This document shows positions 37,030 through 48,551 of a stretch of DNA of 64,000 bases, piece by piece. Every line of letters begins with the position of its first letter. Position 1 is the stretch's first letter. Both the position numbers and the translations under genes were made by a program. Below the pieces are notes generated by a model, which was given only the letters and a program-made list of their open reading frames with translations, did not search any database and was not told where the DNA came from. This DNA is from Paraescarpia echinospica (taxonomy: Eukaryota > Annelida > Polychaeta > Sabellida > Siboglinidae): positions 50,802,651 through 50,866,650 of the forward strand of contig CM034533.1 of NCBI GenBank assembly GCA_020002185.1. The letters run 5' to 3'.

Positions 37030-37260
37030 ATAGGACGTAAGACCCATATCTTTTCAAAGTACCCCATACATATATGTCAAGATTCTCACTTTTTATGGGG
37101 TAAATCAGTTGTTCGGAACGTAAAATGCAATGTGCGTGTAATTCGTAAAAACGTAGCCTAACAATCGAAGGAACCATGCGCGCGGGGGCAATACTTCGGG
37201 GAACCGCCCCCTGCGTCTTAGCCATATGAAGTAGACGCTGACACAATAATGCTTATGTCT
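37030..37260 (-). repeat. Dispersed repeat C, copy 2
   Basis: Inverted counterpart of 16115-16290, with the same ACGTTCCGAACAACTGAT and GTGAGAATCTTGACATATAT blocks on the minus strand. Confidence 0.7.
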
Positions 37261-37439
37261 ACACCCATGCCAATAGCGTAGCAATACGGAAATTAGTTGA
37301 CAATTCTACACTATCACGACTATGGTCTGTCGATGGACGTGAACTTCACTTTTCGGAAAATCCAATCTCAGTGGCACAACAAAACTAAAGGATTAAGCAT
37401 TCTCATAATGATGGTGAAAACAAAAGTGATCAATAGATG

Positions 37440-37860
37440 GATGGAATTGCTAAGAAGATAAGGATGGTGTCCAATATAAACAGAATTTTTTTAGATGACG
37501 GCGTAATGAAAGTACGTATATTTTCTACTGAGTTCCACAAAGTTGGTCCTGCAACCAAGAAGGCTCGAGTTCCAGCGTTCGTATTAACTATCTATAAGAA
37601 CAAATAGTAAATTAGAACCAGCCGACCGAAACTGTCCGGGCTTCCTGCTGGGGTGAGCACTGAATGTAGGTATGCAGGTTACTTGGATGAAATATATTCA
37701 TAGGTAATTGCACATATCTTTAAAATAATGCGGTATCCCACGGGGAGCCAGTGCAGGGATTGTAGAATTACCCTTGCCAAACAGCGACAGAAAGTTACAT
37801 ATATACTGGCGAATACGGCGAAGATCTGGGATGTGATAAAAACAGCAGCGACATGGTTGA
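37440..37860 (-). pseudogene. Relic of an L2/CR1-like LINE C-terminus
   Basis: The minus strand reads SLHWLPVGYRIILKICAIT, then HSVLTPAG, then GTRAFLVAGPTLWNSVENIR. This is the LHWLPVxYRI ... APxLWNSLPxxIR signature after the RT domain. One or more stops interrupt it and the rest of the element is absent. Confidence 0.75.
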
Positions 37861-38689
37861 AATATGTACAGTATATTGTCTAATGATTTGTCTCACACAC
37901 TTGTCAACACTTCTGAACAATGCCTACGTTGAATATATTGAAATTAGGTTAGCATGTTTTATTTATATTCGGTTCCTTTTCTGTAACATGTTTATGTTCT
38001 TGATTTGTATACTACACATATACACTTGGAAATCAACCAATGTTATCTAAAAATGACGTGAACGTAATTACTACGTTAGATGTAGGGGAGACCGTGGATA
38101 GTTCTTACGATGTTTAATTAAAGAAACTTTTTATGAAAAGTTTGATAGATTAATTATTTTAATGGATATATTTAACTTAGTATTCGTATTAATAAAATTG
38201 ATATTGTCAAATGTGTTATGCATTATCATTAGTTAGATATGTGAAGTTTCCCAGGCACGATCGACTTTAACAACTATCCCCGCCTACGGGGCTGGTTGTA
38301 ACAACATACGGGGAACACTTATACAGCAAAGAACATATGGATCGCGAAGCAGTATACATCCAGTGTTTTTGAAAGACACAACTTGATAATACATATAAAA
38401 TTCAATAACTATATAAATCAAATAAATAAATAAATAAACAAATATGAAATTTAATAATCCAGTGAATAGAAGGGCGTAAGTCACAAGCAAGCCATGGCTA
38501 ATAGTAATATGTAATAGTAATGATTACAAATATTGAATAGTAACAGTACTATATAATACTTAAATAAAACATATGTTCTATCTATAAACAGTGGAATTAG
38601 TACACAATATTATATATAATAGTTATGTTTTACTTTTTCTGACTATTTAGACAACATAAATAAAAATAATTTTTTTTAAAACTCAGGTT
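37861..38689. other. No recognised feature
   Basis: AT-rich; nothing supported. Confidence 0.3.
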
Positions 38690-38809
38690 ACTGAAGAGGA
38701 GGTAATCGGAGTTGTAAAACTATGGGAAAGTAAATCATCAACTGATTATGAAGATATAAGTATGAGTTTGATCAAAAAAAGTATTAATTGTATTACAAAA
38801 CAGATTACT

Positions 38810-38843
<34 letters not shown>

Positions 38844-40525
38844 TTGTCTCACTTTTCAAGTCTGGGGATACGTATGCCTGCACCAACTATAGACCTACTT
38901 CATTGCTGCCACAATTCTTTAAAAGTTTAGACAAATAATTTAATTCTCGCTTAGATAGTGTTATTACTAAACACAATTTGTTGAGCCCAAGTCAATATGG
39001 ATTTCATCAAAATATGTCAACATTCATGCTTTAATAGATCTAATTGTTAGAATAAGCCAATCATTAAATGAAACAAAATATGATGTAGGTGTCTTCATAG
39101 ATTTTAAAAAATCACTCGACACGGTTGATAACCAACTATTATGTAATACAATTTAATTTCTTGATATCCGCGGAGGTGCAGGTAAGTGGTTTAAACAGTT
39201 ATCTAGAAAACAGAAAACAACTGGTGTAATTTCACCAATGTAAGTCTGCTGTACGCAATATATCATGTGGCGTGCCGCAAGGGTCGATTTTAGGCCCCAA
39301 GCTATTTATATTTTACGTTAGTGATATGTGTAATATATCTAAGATTGCGAAATACATCCTCTTTCCAGATGATACGAACATTTTTTGTGCAGATAGAGAT
39401 ATCAAAAGACTGAGTGATACAATGTATTTAGACAAAATGTATACTTGGTTTGCAATAAATAGGTTAACATTAAACATTTCTAAAACCAATTGTATGTTAT
39501 TTGGAAATCGTATGTTTAATGGGGATGTCGTTATAAGTATAAGGAATGTTAATATTGAAAGAGTACGATTTGTAAAATGTTTGGGGGTGTATGTTGATGA
39601 CTTACTTAATTGGAATGTTCATATTAACTACGTAAAATCAACGCTTTCTAAAAGTACAACTATAATGTATAGATGTAATCATCTGCTTAACAGAAGTAGT
39701 ATGTATATTCTATATTGTTCACTGTTTTTGTCTTATTTAACATACTGTGTAGAAATATGAGGTAATACATATCCGACAAATAGTATTGGTATTTTCTTAC
39801 TACAAAAAAGAGTTATCCGCATTGTGTATGGTGCTAAGTGTTTGGATCACACGAATGCACTTTTTCTACAATTACATGTCTTAAAATTTCTAGACATTAT
39901 AGAACTGAAAACGTCATTATTTATGTACAAAGTTTACAACTGCTGTTTACCATCAAACATTCAACGTCTATTTATTAGGCGGGAAACGTCGTACTCGTTG
40001 AGAGCTAATCATGATTTAGAACGGGTTCGAGTTCAATCCGAGACGGGTGCATCTCTATGTCTATCGAGTGCGGTTGTGGAATTCTCTGAGTAATGAATTA
40101 CAATTTTTTTATAAATAAAATTGCATTTATATCTACACTGTAAATGCAAAAATCGTCTATTTCACAATTATGTTAATGTGAGAATGTAACTTAACGGACT
40201 GAATCAAATGTATCGTGCATCACAATAAATATATTGAGAGAGTACACAATTTGTATTGATTAGTGTGTGTGAAAAAGTACACTTTACTTTAATATGATTG
40301 TCAGGGGTAAACTTACATAAGTCATTGACTTCGTGTTTACCCCCTTCAAACATTGTATAAACATTTGTGTGAGTAATTGGTATTTTGTAGATTATGTATA
40401 TTTATATCCCATCAAATATATAGATGTGTATATGGTTATGTATGTGTATATATACACGGTTGTCTTTTCGTTCTTCTTGTATTATGTTGCCAATGTTTGA
40501 ATAAACGAATCATTCATTCATATTT
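38690..40525 (+). pseudogene. Partial LINE with altered reverse transcriptase box
   Basis: Degenerate upstream RT pieces (38730-39270, for example a FIDFKKSLDT-type block near 39090) are followed by a clean 162-codon frame at 39272-39757 starting MPQGSILGPKLFIFYVSDM. The catalytic FADD is LFPDDTNIF, an Ala to Pro change just before the two aspartates. It continues NRLTLNISKTNCMLF. After a stop, the C-terminal region resumes (39824-40090). A 3' UTR ends in GAATAAACGAATC and a short TTCA tail at about 40500-40522. A (TA)n run at 38812-38841 sits inside the RT region. Confidence 0.85.
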
Positions 40526-40727
40526 TGTGGTACATATGCATACCGTGTATTTTACTATATAGTTCCGATGACAAATATAATAGTAATAGTAACTCCTACA
40601 AATGTAATAGTAATAATAATCCAAAACTAGTGATCCAGCCAGCAGCACTTAATATATCACAACTCACAAGTACAACAATTAGTGCTTTGCAGAGTGAAAC
40701 TCATGCAAGACAACTGGTCATATATCC

Positions 40728-41295
40728 CAGGGGCGTACACAGGGAGGTTTCTGGTTGCCCCCCAAAATCCAGCTCTGTTGTATAACCAATATTACGGCAA
40801 TGTACATGTGTTCGGGGAAAGATGACGGTGCATAGTCGCGGGAACACGGGGGCAGCTTCCCCTGGAATGTTTCTGGGGGGCAGACATATGGTTCTTTCCC
40901 CCCATTAAATATGAGCGTAAATGTTTGTTTTTGTGGCGAGCGTCAATGGCGGGTAGAATCAAAATGTTATGAGACGATTAATGTGTATTTTTGTTGACTG
41001 TGAAAAGTGGGTGCAGTTGAAGGGCAGACATGGTTTTCTGCCCCCACTTCCAGTAATCGGCGGCGCGGCTACGGAAATGTTTTCCAACAGCACCCCCCCC
41101 CACCGTCTTCCGATGTCACAGTCGAGCCAACCGAGACAGCCAGAAGGTAAAGGAAGATGTGAAGATCATATGCGGCGGCGAAAATTTTTCAGTGGTGCTG
41201 AAGCTCCGGTAGCCCCCATAATTTCGTTCCCGCGCCACTGTGACGGTGATACCCGTTTGGAAACCCCCAACATGTCAATCCTGGGTACGCCTCTG
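40728..41295. mobile_element. hAT-type MITE, 568 bp
   Basis: The left end is CAGGGGCGTACACAGG and the right end, inverted, CAGAGGCGTACCCAGG. CAGRGGCGTAC...GGG tips are typical of non-autonomous hAT elements. The interior is C/G-homopolymer rich and has a 112-codon frame (40969-41304) that I consider incidental. A clear 8 bp target duplication was not visible. A relic of similar sequence lies at 42595-42830. Confidence 0.75.
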
Positions 41296-42594
41296 AATCC
41301 AATGTAGTGAATATATGCTGAAGGTTCATGTGAAACCATACTGCTTGGAATTATTCATCTCCTACCGAATTCTTGTCTTCCACGTCACAAGATTAACTGC
41401 ATTGTGACAGTGTCTTATTGTCAACATTTCCATCAACAACGCACATATCGGCTCTATAAATGGTTGTGTTATGCAATATACGTTCGTCTTGGACATTCAA
41501 GTTGGTCGACCTCTTACAAGCAGGATAAATAATTACAGCAGAAGCATAACAGGATCCGGATATAACTCAACGAAAGAACTGGTTATTAAGATGTATCTAT
41601 TAATTGATATTATATGTACCATAACGTTATTCAGCGAACGTTTCCACCGTGTTCTGTTCTTTTTTCTCTTCTCATACCACATCCACCCCTGATATATGTT
41701 CTGGAAACAAAATGTTTACATACATGTTAAATATTAGATTTGCAAGCCATATTCCAAAACATTAATATTTTCCTAATATTTATTATATTTCATAAGTTGG
41801 AAAGAGTATAAATTATTTATAGAAAGAACAAAACTAATTTTTTAAATATTGCATTCCTTCGTGGGGTGATTGAACCAAACGATAACAACTCAACCTGATT
41901 TTAGCATGTAAATTGCTTCCGGACTCGGTTAAATGACAAGGTACCTTTCCTAGTCCTGTTGCTCTGAACGGAGCTTTCGACGTCTTCACGACGTCTTCGT
42001 CAACGCCACTCTCGGTCATCATGTGACTTTGTTGGTAACTGTCACATGATAACACTTCCAGGAAGATCGCGGGAAGGTTGTATCCGGAATCTCTGTTGAT
42101 TTCTGGTCGTCTCTCTCTGATTTAAATCGTCTCATTGATTTTTCTTCTCCAGAAGTTGTTTTCTCTGGAGAGCACCTTTTTTTCAAAACTCTACCTGAGT
42201 CAGTACTTATTTTGGTACATGTATTATTGTACACTGCATTGCTGGATTGATCAACACATTTATATTAGTGATCCAAGTTCGTGCATCGCATAATTCCGTG
42301 GCAAGGTGGTATTATCGCCGTTTTTCTAAAACCTTAGACGATTACATTGAATTATGGCTTGCCAACCACGTTTATTAATTGCACAAAAAACTAAGGGGCC
42401 CTGAACTGTCTGAACCGGACGAATTTATGACACGTAAACCAGGCAAAAACAAGACGAACGATGAACTTCATGCACCACGAATACTAAATACTGGAACCGG
42501 TTAAAATTAGTTTCAATGCATGTATATGGAATGTATAATTAACCAATTAGCACGTGTCGTTGTAACTGTAACATAATCTCAAATGTTTCGGTTA
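41296..42594. other. No recognised gene
   Basis: Frames at 41834-42055 and 42019-42234 on the minus strand have protein-like composition (SGVDEDVVKTSKAPFRATGL) but I cannot assign a family. They may be the tail of an unrecognised retroelement. Confidence 0.3.
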
Positions 42595-42830
42595 GTGTGC
42601 TCCCCCGACTGCATCCATTCCCGGCGCGGCAGTCCCAGTGGTCAGCGTCAGTGGCTACGCATGATTCGATTGTCGCTGACATTTTCAACAGCACCTTCCC
42701 CATCTTTATAGTAACACTTCTTTCTTTCTTACACGTCTTTGGATGACACTCCGACAGCGGAGTGGTGCTGAAGCTTCGGCAGCCCGCCACTGTGAATTTC
42801 GTTCTCGCGCCACATGGCTCTATCACGTTG
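42595..42830 (+). mobile_element. Relic related to the 40728-41295 MITE
   Basis: GGAGTGGTGCTGAAGCTTCGGCAGCC..CC and ATTTCGTTCTCGCGCCAC parallel 41195-41240 (AGTGGTGCTGAAGCTCCGGTAGCC, ATTTCGTTCCCGCGCCAC). TTTTCAACAGCACC is also shared. The ends are not preserved. Confidence 0.55.
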
Positions 42831-43323
42831 ATAACATCCGGAAATCGCATCTAGCGCCAGCATGTGTGCCGACATCTAGCGACTTACATGTTAGTTATGA
42901 TACGCTAGCGCCAACTCGGGAGCGCTATCGCTCAAGCTGGTCTCTTCATCATCGCTCGACGTCGTGCGTGTTGTATGTTCCAGACGAAGTTGGCGCAATA
43001 GTCTTTCTATACAACCGTCGTAGTTCGCGCCCTATCTAGAATACCTATGGCTATGCCATAGGCTATGGTATAATCTCTCCACATTGGTGCAGGAATTCAC
43101 GAACACGTGACGTACACTACATGTTCCAGCTGGAGTGTTCCGTTGGCGTTGTATTTGCAGCGTTTTGGGATGTTTTGACTTGAGCGATCTAGTAGTAGTC
43201 TGTAGACATTTCGAGTTGACTTTGCCGCACCCAAAATGTATTGTAAGCCAAACAAACTATTTACTTGATTTGGTTAGTGGAAGCTGAAAGTAGCGCACGG
43301 CTCAAAGAAACGACCAGCTGAAA

Positions 43324-43425
43324 ATGACCACGATATGGAAATGGAATGGACTAGCTGAAGTGGAGACAGAGTTCAACGCAATAATGATGTCCGCGAATTA
43401 CGGGATGTCTCCAGAATCAGAAACG
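43324..43425 (+). CDS. Candidate 34-codon first exon
   Basis: ATG at 43324 opens MTTIWKWNGLAEVETEFNAI and 14 further codons to a phase-0 donor, G|GTACAT, at 43426. The preceding 450 bases are unusually rich in CpG and GC for this window, as expected of a promoter region. No later exon could be linked and no family is recognised. Confidence 0.18.
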
Positions 43426-43904
43426 GTACATGATTTTCTTTGTATTTTTTTCGCTAATGCCCCAGTATGATTTAGATTGCACTATGTGTGTTTACTGTGT
43501 GTTTACGACTGCACACTGACTCATACAAATGACACATTTGGGACTGAGTTTGACCAATAGGGGTAAGACCACATTACACTTTTACATAGGCGGCCATTAA
43601 ATAATAATATGGCATTATGATTATGCCATAATTTTATGCCATCATTCCGTGTGAACGCAACCAATTGGATGAACCAGCATGATGAAAGCCTGGCTTTGGA
43701 AAGATACGCAAGAATATGAAATTTGCGTGTTCTAGCTTCAGTAGTTTTCGAGTTACTGCAATTTGAAATATGGGACTAAATACAATTATTCACATTTCAC
43801 AAATTAATATCTCTTGTACTATTTAACCTGTGCAGGCTGTGGCTGTGTCAATGAAACTTTGTGGAATTGTTCTCTACAATGCATAGATCACATAAATATA
43901 ATTA
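43426..43904. other. No recognised feature
   Basis: Contains a GGCATTATGATTATGCC-type short palindromic stretch near 43610. Otherwise nothing supported. Confidence 0.3.
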
Positions 43905-44340
43905 TAACTTAAATACAGTGTATGGTTGATGTGCACCAAGACAAGTTGATAAACATAATGATTTATTCAATAAATCACTCACGAGAGGGTTTTCAGACCT
44001 TGATTGTGAGTAAAATACACATACCTCAGAAACTAGTTGTATATAATTGCTATATATACACATGCAAGAGTGCAAATCAGAGTAATATGGCAGGTCTGAT
44101 TGTCTTAATTATGAATCTGTACACATACAAATATGGTACATTGTTATATTTCTTTACAAAAGTCCAACTTCCGACCCAAAACGTCAATGAGGCGTAGCAT
44201 GTATTGTCACAACATTTTTACTAGGGGTAAGCTTGTTCCTATAACATAAATAACTAATAACTCTCGATATCCTTTCATGCTTCCATCACAACAAACATAG
44301 GATATTTCTGGATGCCCCAATTTTTTCAATAAATCGCTCG
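43905..44340 (+). repeat. Dispersed repeat D, copy 1
   Basis: Aligns with the reverse complement of 53165-53600. Shared blocks include ATGATTTATTCA, TCACTCACGAGAG, GTTTTCAGACCTTGATTGTG, CAAATCAGAG.AATATG, GTCAATGA.G.GTAGCATGT and ACTAATAACTCTC. The frame through it (43922-44194) resembles the one in the inverted copy because the DNA is homologous; that is not proof of coding. Confidence 0.8.
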
Positions 44341-44481
44341 CAATTAACGAGAGGGTTTTCAGGTATTGATTGCGAGCTAAATGTAGATGCCTTAATTGAC
44401 TGTTGTAAATATGTGGTATCTGCATACCAGTGTGTATTATCAGAGCAATATAACATATCTGACTGTTTTAATTATGAATCT
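44325..44481 (+). repeat. Dispersed repeat D, partial tandem copy
   Basis: CAATAAATCGCTCGCAATTAACGAGAGGGTTTTCAGG repeats the 43975-44010 block about 360 bases later and continues to GAATCTACACAAATC. There a LINE 3' end cuts in. Confidence 0.7.
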
Positions 44482-45657
44482 ACACAAATCAAATCAAATA
44501 CATTTATTTTGCAACAACAACATAACAGTATACTTACACAAAGCAACCATTTAAAAAATTTAAGTTTTGTTGCATGGTGGTCACATGGCATGTTATATGC
44601 CGTCTTCCTGTGACCCCATAACCATATTTTTCAAATTATATTTACACATACGTATACAATGATTATCATGAGTGTATGATATCTTCTGTGTGACAACGGA
44701 CTGGGGATGCGATGGAGAAGGAAATTAATTAGTGTAGGAAATTATTGTTAAAAAACAATGATAAGGAATTTGTGCATATCCAAACATAGATATAATTAAA
44801 AAGTAACCAAATATTTAATTGCACTCCACACATCTGGGATTTAGCCTCATTTAGGCAATGCACGTGGCTAAGATAGTTGTCTAGTTATTGATTGGATAAT
44901 AACAATTAGAATTTTTGTCTGGATTTGACGTTTTGTATATCTTTCTTATGGTATTTCCATTGCCCCATGCTTGTACACCGTAAGTTAAGTGACTTTGAAT
45001 TAAGGTTATTAGATTTTTAAATTATTGTGTGGCAAAAAAAATGTCATTCTATTAATTGCAAAAATTGCTCTAGATATTTTAGAACAGATTATGTTGATAT
45101 GTTTTTTCCATGTTAAATGTTTATCAATATGTATTCCTAAGAACTCCACCGATTCTTCTTTGTCATCCTTTTCAACATGATTAATAGTTTCACTGTTTAT
45201 TTTAATACAGTTATTTACCTGGTATTTGCTATTCGGTGGACTAAATATGCAAAAGTTTTTCTTTTTTATATTTAATGACAATTTATTGGCACAAAGCCAA
45301 TCGTACAAATGTATTAATTCTTGGTTTACGCTGTCAATTAAAGTATCAATATGAGGACCTGATTGGTATACAGTTGTGTCATCTGCAAAAGATAATAAAT
45401 TCAGAGAAGTAGAGTTAGTGATATCATTGATATAAATGAAAAATAAGATTGGTCCAAGTATGGATCCTTGGGGCACTCCACTTATTATGTTTTTTGGAGA
45501 TGATTGACATTTGTGTATCTCAGTATATTGTTTTCGATTTGATAAATAACTTGCAAACCATTTGTTGCTTATTCCCCGAATTCCATAAAAGTTTAATTTG
45601 TACAGTAAAATATCATGGTTTATTGTATCGAATGCCTTTGAAAGGTCCAGAAACCGG
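44482..45657 (-). pseudogene. 5'-truncated LINE with intact FADD box
   Basis: On the minus strand, LSKAFDTINHDILLYKLNFY opens at about 45650, right at the 5' truncation point. KQYTEIHKCQ and [20 protein letters not shown] follow, then SFADDTTVY with both catalytic aspartates, then LCANKLSLNIKK and the C-terminal QSHLTYGVQAWGNGN near 44950. The 155-codon frame at 45009-45476 is open; later parts need frame changes. The 3' end at 44482 carries AAATAAATG and a (TTTGA)n tail. It is inserted into repeat D. Confidence 0.85.
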
Positions 45658-45676
45658 GGTTGGGGTTTAACCCAGG

Positions 45677-45720
45677 TTAAACTGGTTTTGCCCAGCCCGG
45701 CTGGGCAAAACTAGTTTAAA
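45677..45720. repeat. Near-perfect palindrome with a one-base centre
   Basis: GTTTTGCCCAGCC and GGCTGGGCAAAAC pair perfectly around a single C (45685-45711). With one mismatch the pairing extends outward through AAACT and AGTTT to about 21 base pairs. It sits directly upstream of the truncated LINE and next to GGGGTTGGGGTTTAACCC. Confidence 0.8.
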
Positions 45721-46500
45721 AAGACCCTCTGTGCCAAAGTATAAGCATGTTAAAAAGAGAGCTGATACATGTACAGCTGTATAAGGTAATTTCAAGTTAA
45801 ATTGATATTTTTTACCCAACAAATAATTTACCTGTACAGCAACATTTTTGATTGTATCATATAATAGTATGTCTGTACCTTATAACACTACATAAATATT
45901 ATATTTTTCCAGTTCATCTGATATGCTTGTTGCTTCACCAAAGTGACTAGTGAAAAACTGTTTTTGTCAACTCAGCATTTGTATTTCAAGTAAAATTATG
46001 ACACATACATATCAGCCATTGCAAGCTAATGTATACATCATAATAATTTGTTTTAATGTCAACAGGAGTTGAAAACTGGAACTGTTTACAATGATATTTA
46101 TTTGGGGATAATAAATATGAAATATCCCATAGATATGTAACTTCTTTCCCATAACCATGCTCCAGGATGCCTTACAATATAGCAAATGCACATAGTTTTT
46201 TGGACATGGAAAACTGAATCTGGCCAGGCTGAAATTGGCAGCTAAAATAAATAGCAAGCTGGCAACACTATTGCACCAGAGTGCATTTGGTGTGACAGTT
46301 GCTCACAGTTTCTTGAGCTGAAAAGATGTAGTCTACCTCATTTTGGTGTATCGGAAGTCACAAAAATAAGTATTTTGTTTTATATCCAGGAAAATATATA
46401 GTTTTTGATAAAAATCCTTTATGTTTGTTATATAATGTTAATCTCCTAGTACAAAACTAACTACCGTGTAGGGCTAGCGTAACGTATAATGTAAGTACAT
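45721..46500. other. No recognised gene
   Basis: The last ~180 bases (46325-46500) resemble 50830-50960 in the same orientation, just outside the other end of the nested hAT stack (CTACCTCA, GGAAGTCAC, AATCTCCTA, AATGTATAATGTAA-like words). Confidence 0.4.
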
Positions 46501-47114
46501 CAGGGCCTCACCCAGAGACCCGTCCACCCGTCATTTGGATGGTTAAAATTAGAAAATTGCGTTTTTTGACAGTTTGAAATTGATTATGGACGGGCCCGTA
46601 CATGTCGTTTTTTGGTACGGCCAGCCCATCCACACCATTTTCCCGACGTCATTGAAACTGCCGCGAAGCCAGTTACAAAATCTACGGAGACTGGTTTTTA
46701 AAATCGCCTGGTCAACTGCCCGACACACGCCAGAAACCGATTAAGCCAGCTAGGCCTCGACTTCCTAGGGTAATTGTCACCTAACCAATAGCGGTGGTTG
46801 TTGAAAGGCAGCCAACACTTGTGTTGAATAAATAATCCTACGTGAGGTCAACGTCAGGGCGGGGAGATACAATAAGCACTTGCCGATTACGACGCGATCT
46901 TGGAAAACGGATGGTATTCCGCGTAATCGACATTTCGAAACGGAATTTGTTTTCAAACAGAAATCCGTAAACGCTGAAAGAGTAGAATCACCAACACCAT
47001 AAACGATACTGAGTTTATTGGCAACATTTTGAAACAAGCATGATTACTACTATGCAACAGTATTCATTTATTTTGGTGGATTTATGACGCAGGATTTTTA
47101 AAGCGCGCAAGACA

Positions 47115-47400
47115 AATCGTTACGACTGTCATCAGTCATGGCGCCGGTGCTACCTTGCATCAACCGACGTAAACAGGGATCGTTGTCTGGCTGTCCGCTA
47201 AGTGCATTGAAGACATGTTGCTAATTAAATGTAATTGTCACATCGTAGAACATGCACAAAGTGTACATATTCTGGTTTCGAACACAAAAGTCGAAAGAAT
47301 AACAACAGCCTAGGTTATGCTGGCTCGATATAGCTCACATTTCGTAGTTCTAACCAATTCCGTTGGATGGCGTCATATATAGCCGTAGCTAAAATGGTTG
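47115..47400 (+). repeat. Long inverted repeat E, left arm
   Basis: Pairs with 51280-51600 in inverted orientation. Shared blocks include AAATCGTT, CAACCGACGTAAACAGGGA, ATCGTTGTCTGG.TGTCC, GCATTGAAGACATG, TGTCACATCGT, CGAACACAAAAGTCGAA and AATAACAACAGCCTAGGTTA. Confidence 0.85.
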
Positions 47401-48551
47401 AACATTATCAGTGAAACAGCATCAGTGATTTGAACATTCATAATTGTTAATATGATTGTTTGTTTAATTTACATTTGTTAACTTATATATTAAGTACTGC
47501 TGTATTAGAAACAACCAGGCATTTACGTTATTGTGCGACATGAATTATTTGATTATCTAAATTGATTATGTACGGTTGTTATTGTGTTGCAAATATCGCA
47601 CAAATAAACTTGTGTTGTTAGAAAGATTAACCACACAGTAAAACAGTATTATTTAGATGCAGATATCATAACATTGTGATATTTTAAATATTTCACAGAA
47701 TGTATTATTTTTCAAAGTTAACTTTGAAATAAAATAAAAAAATTCTGAACAGAAATGGGCTTCTGTTTCACTTTTAAACAGAACATACGTAATTTTACAC
47801 AGAATTTGCCTTTTTCTGAAATGGCATTGAAACAGAATTTGCCTTTTTTGAAACGGAAAACCAGTGTCCCTATATATACTCATAGTTGCTACTGTGTTTT
47901 ATGAAGTATCTCTTTGTTGTATTTATATTGTTATTACTACTTACATTTCTGATCACACATGAAATGTGCATTCAGTCATGTGCTCTGCCTTGCCACATAT
48001 ATATATATATATAAAGTATAGTACCATGCAGGTATATATATATACATACATATATCAGACATGGGGTCAAATACATTTGTATTTGCATTTGAAAATATTT
48101 AAATACTTTTAAAAAAGTATTTGTATTTGATATGAAAGTATTTGTATTTAAATACTTTCCTAAAGTATTTGAAATGTTCAAATACTTTTTAAAATACGTA
48201 AGACGTATTATCAATAAATGACAACTTAAAATTATTCTTGTTTTAATTCTTAAGAGTTGAGCAATTTTACTATGTCATTTGGCAATTCACCACTTTTCCG
48301 CTCAGAAATAATGGCAAGGAAATGCCATTATGTGAGAAGTCATTGAGATCACTGTGTGAGAAGCCAACATCACCTTACTTGTCAGTTGTCACTGAGATGC
48401 AATTAGCAAAAAAAGAAATTGTTGCACTGGTCTGTCTGTCTTTTGATCATAGTGTCCAAACCCCAGCTAACCAAACTACCTACCTAGTACCTAACCAATG
48501 TGGCAGTGGCTGCTAAGGCCAGCTAATTAGGTATAATATTTGCTTGCTGTC

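Noticed and set aside
40969..41304. 112-codon frame as a gene
   Set aside because: Ends at the right tip of the MITE and spans its homopolymer runs; no family resemblance.
43922..44194. 91-codon frame with a similar minus-strand frame at 53330-53581, as a paralogous gene pair
   Set aside because: The similarity extends across non-coding flanks of the same inverted repeat, so it reflects repeat homology rather than protein conservation.
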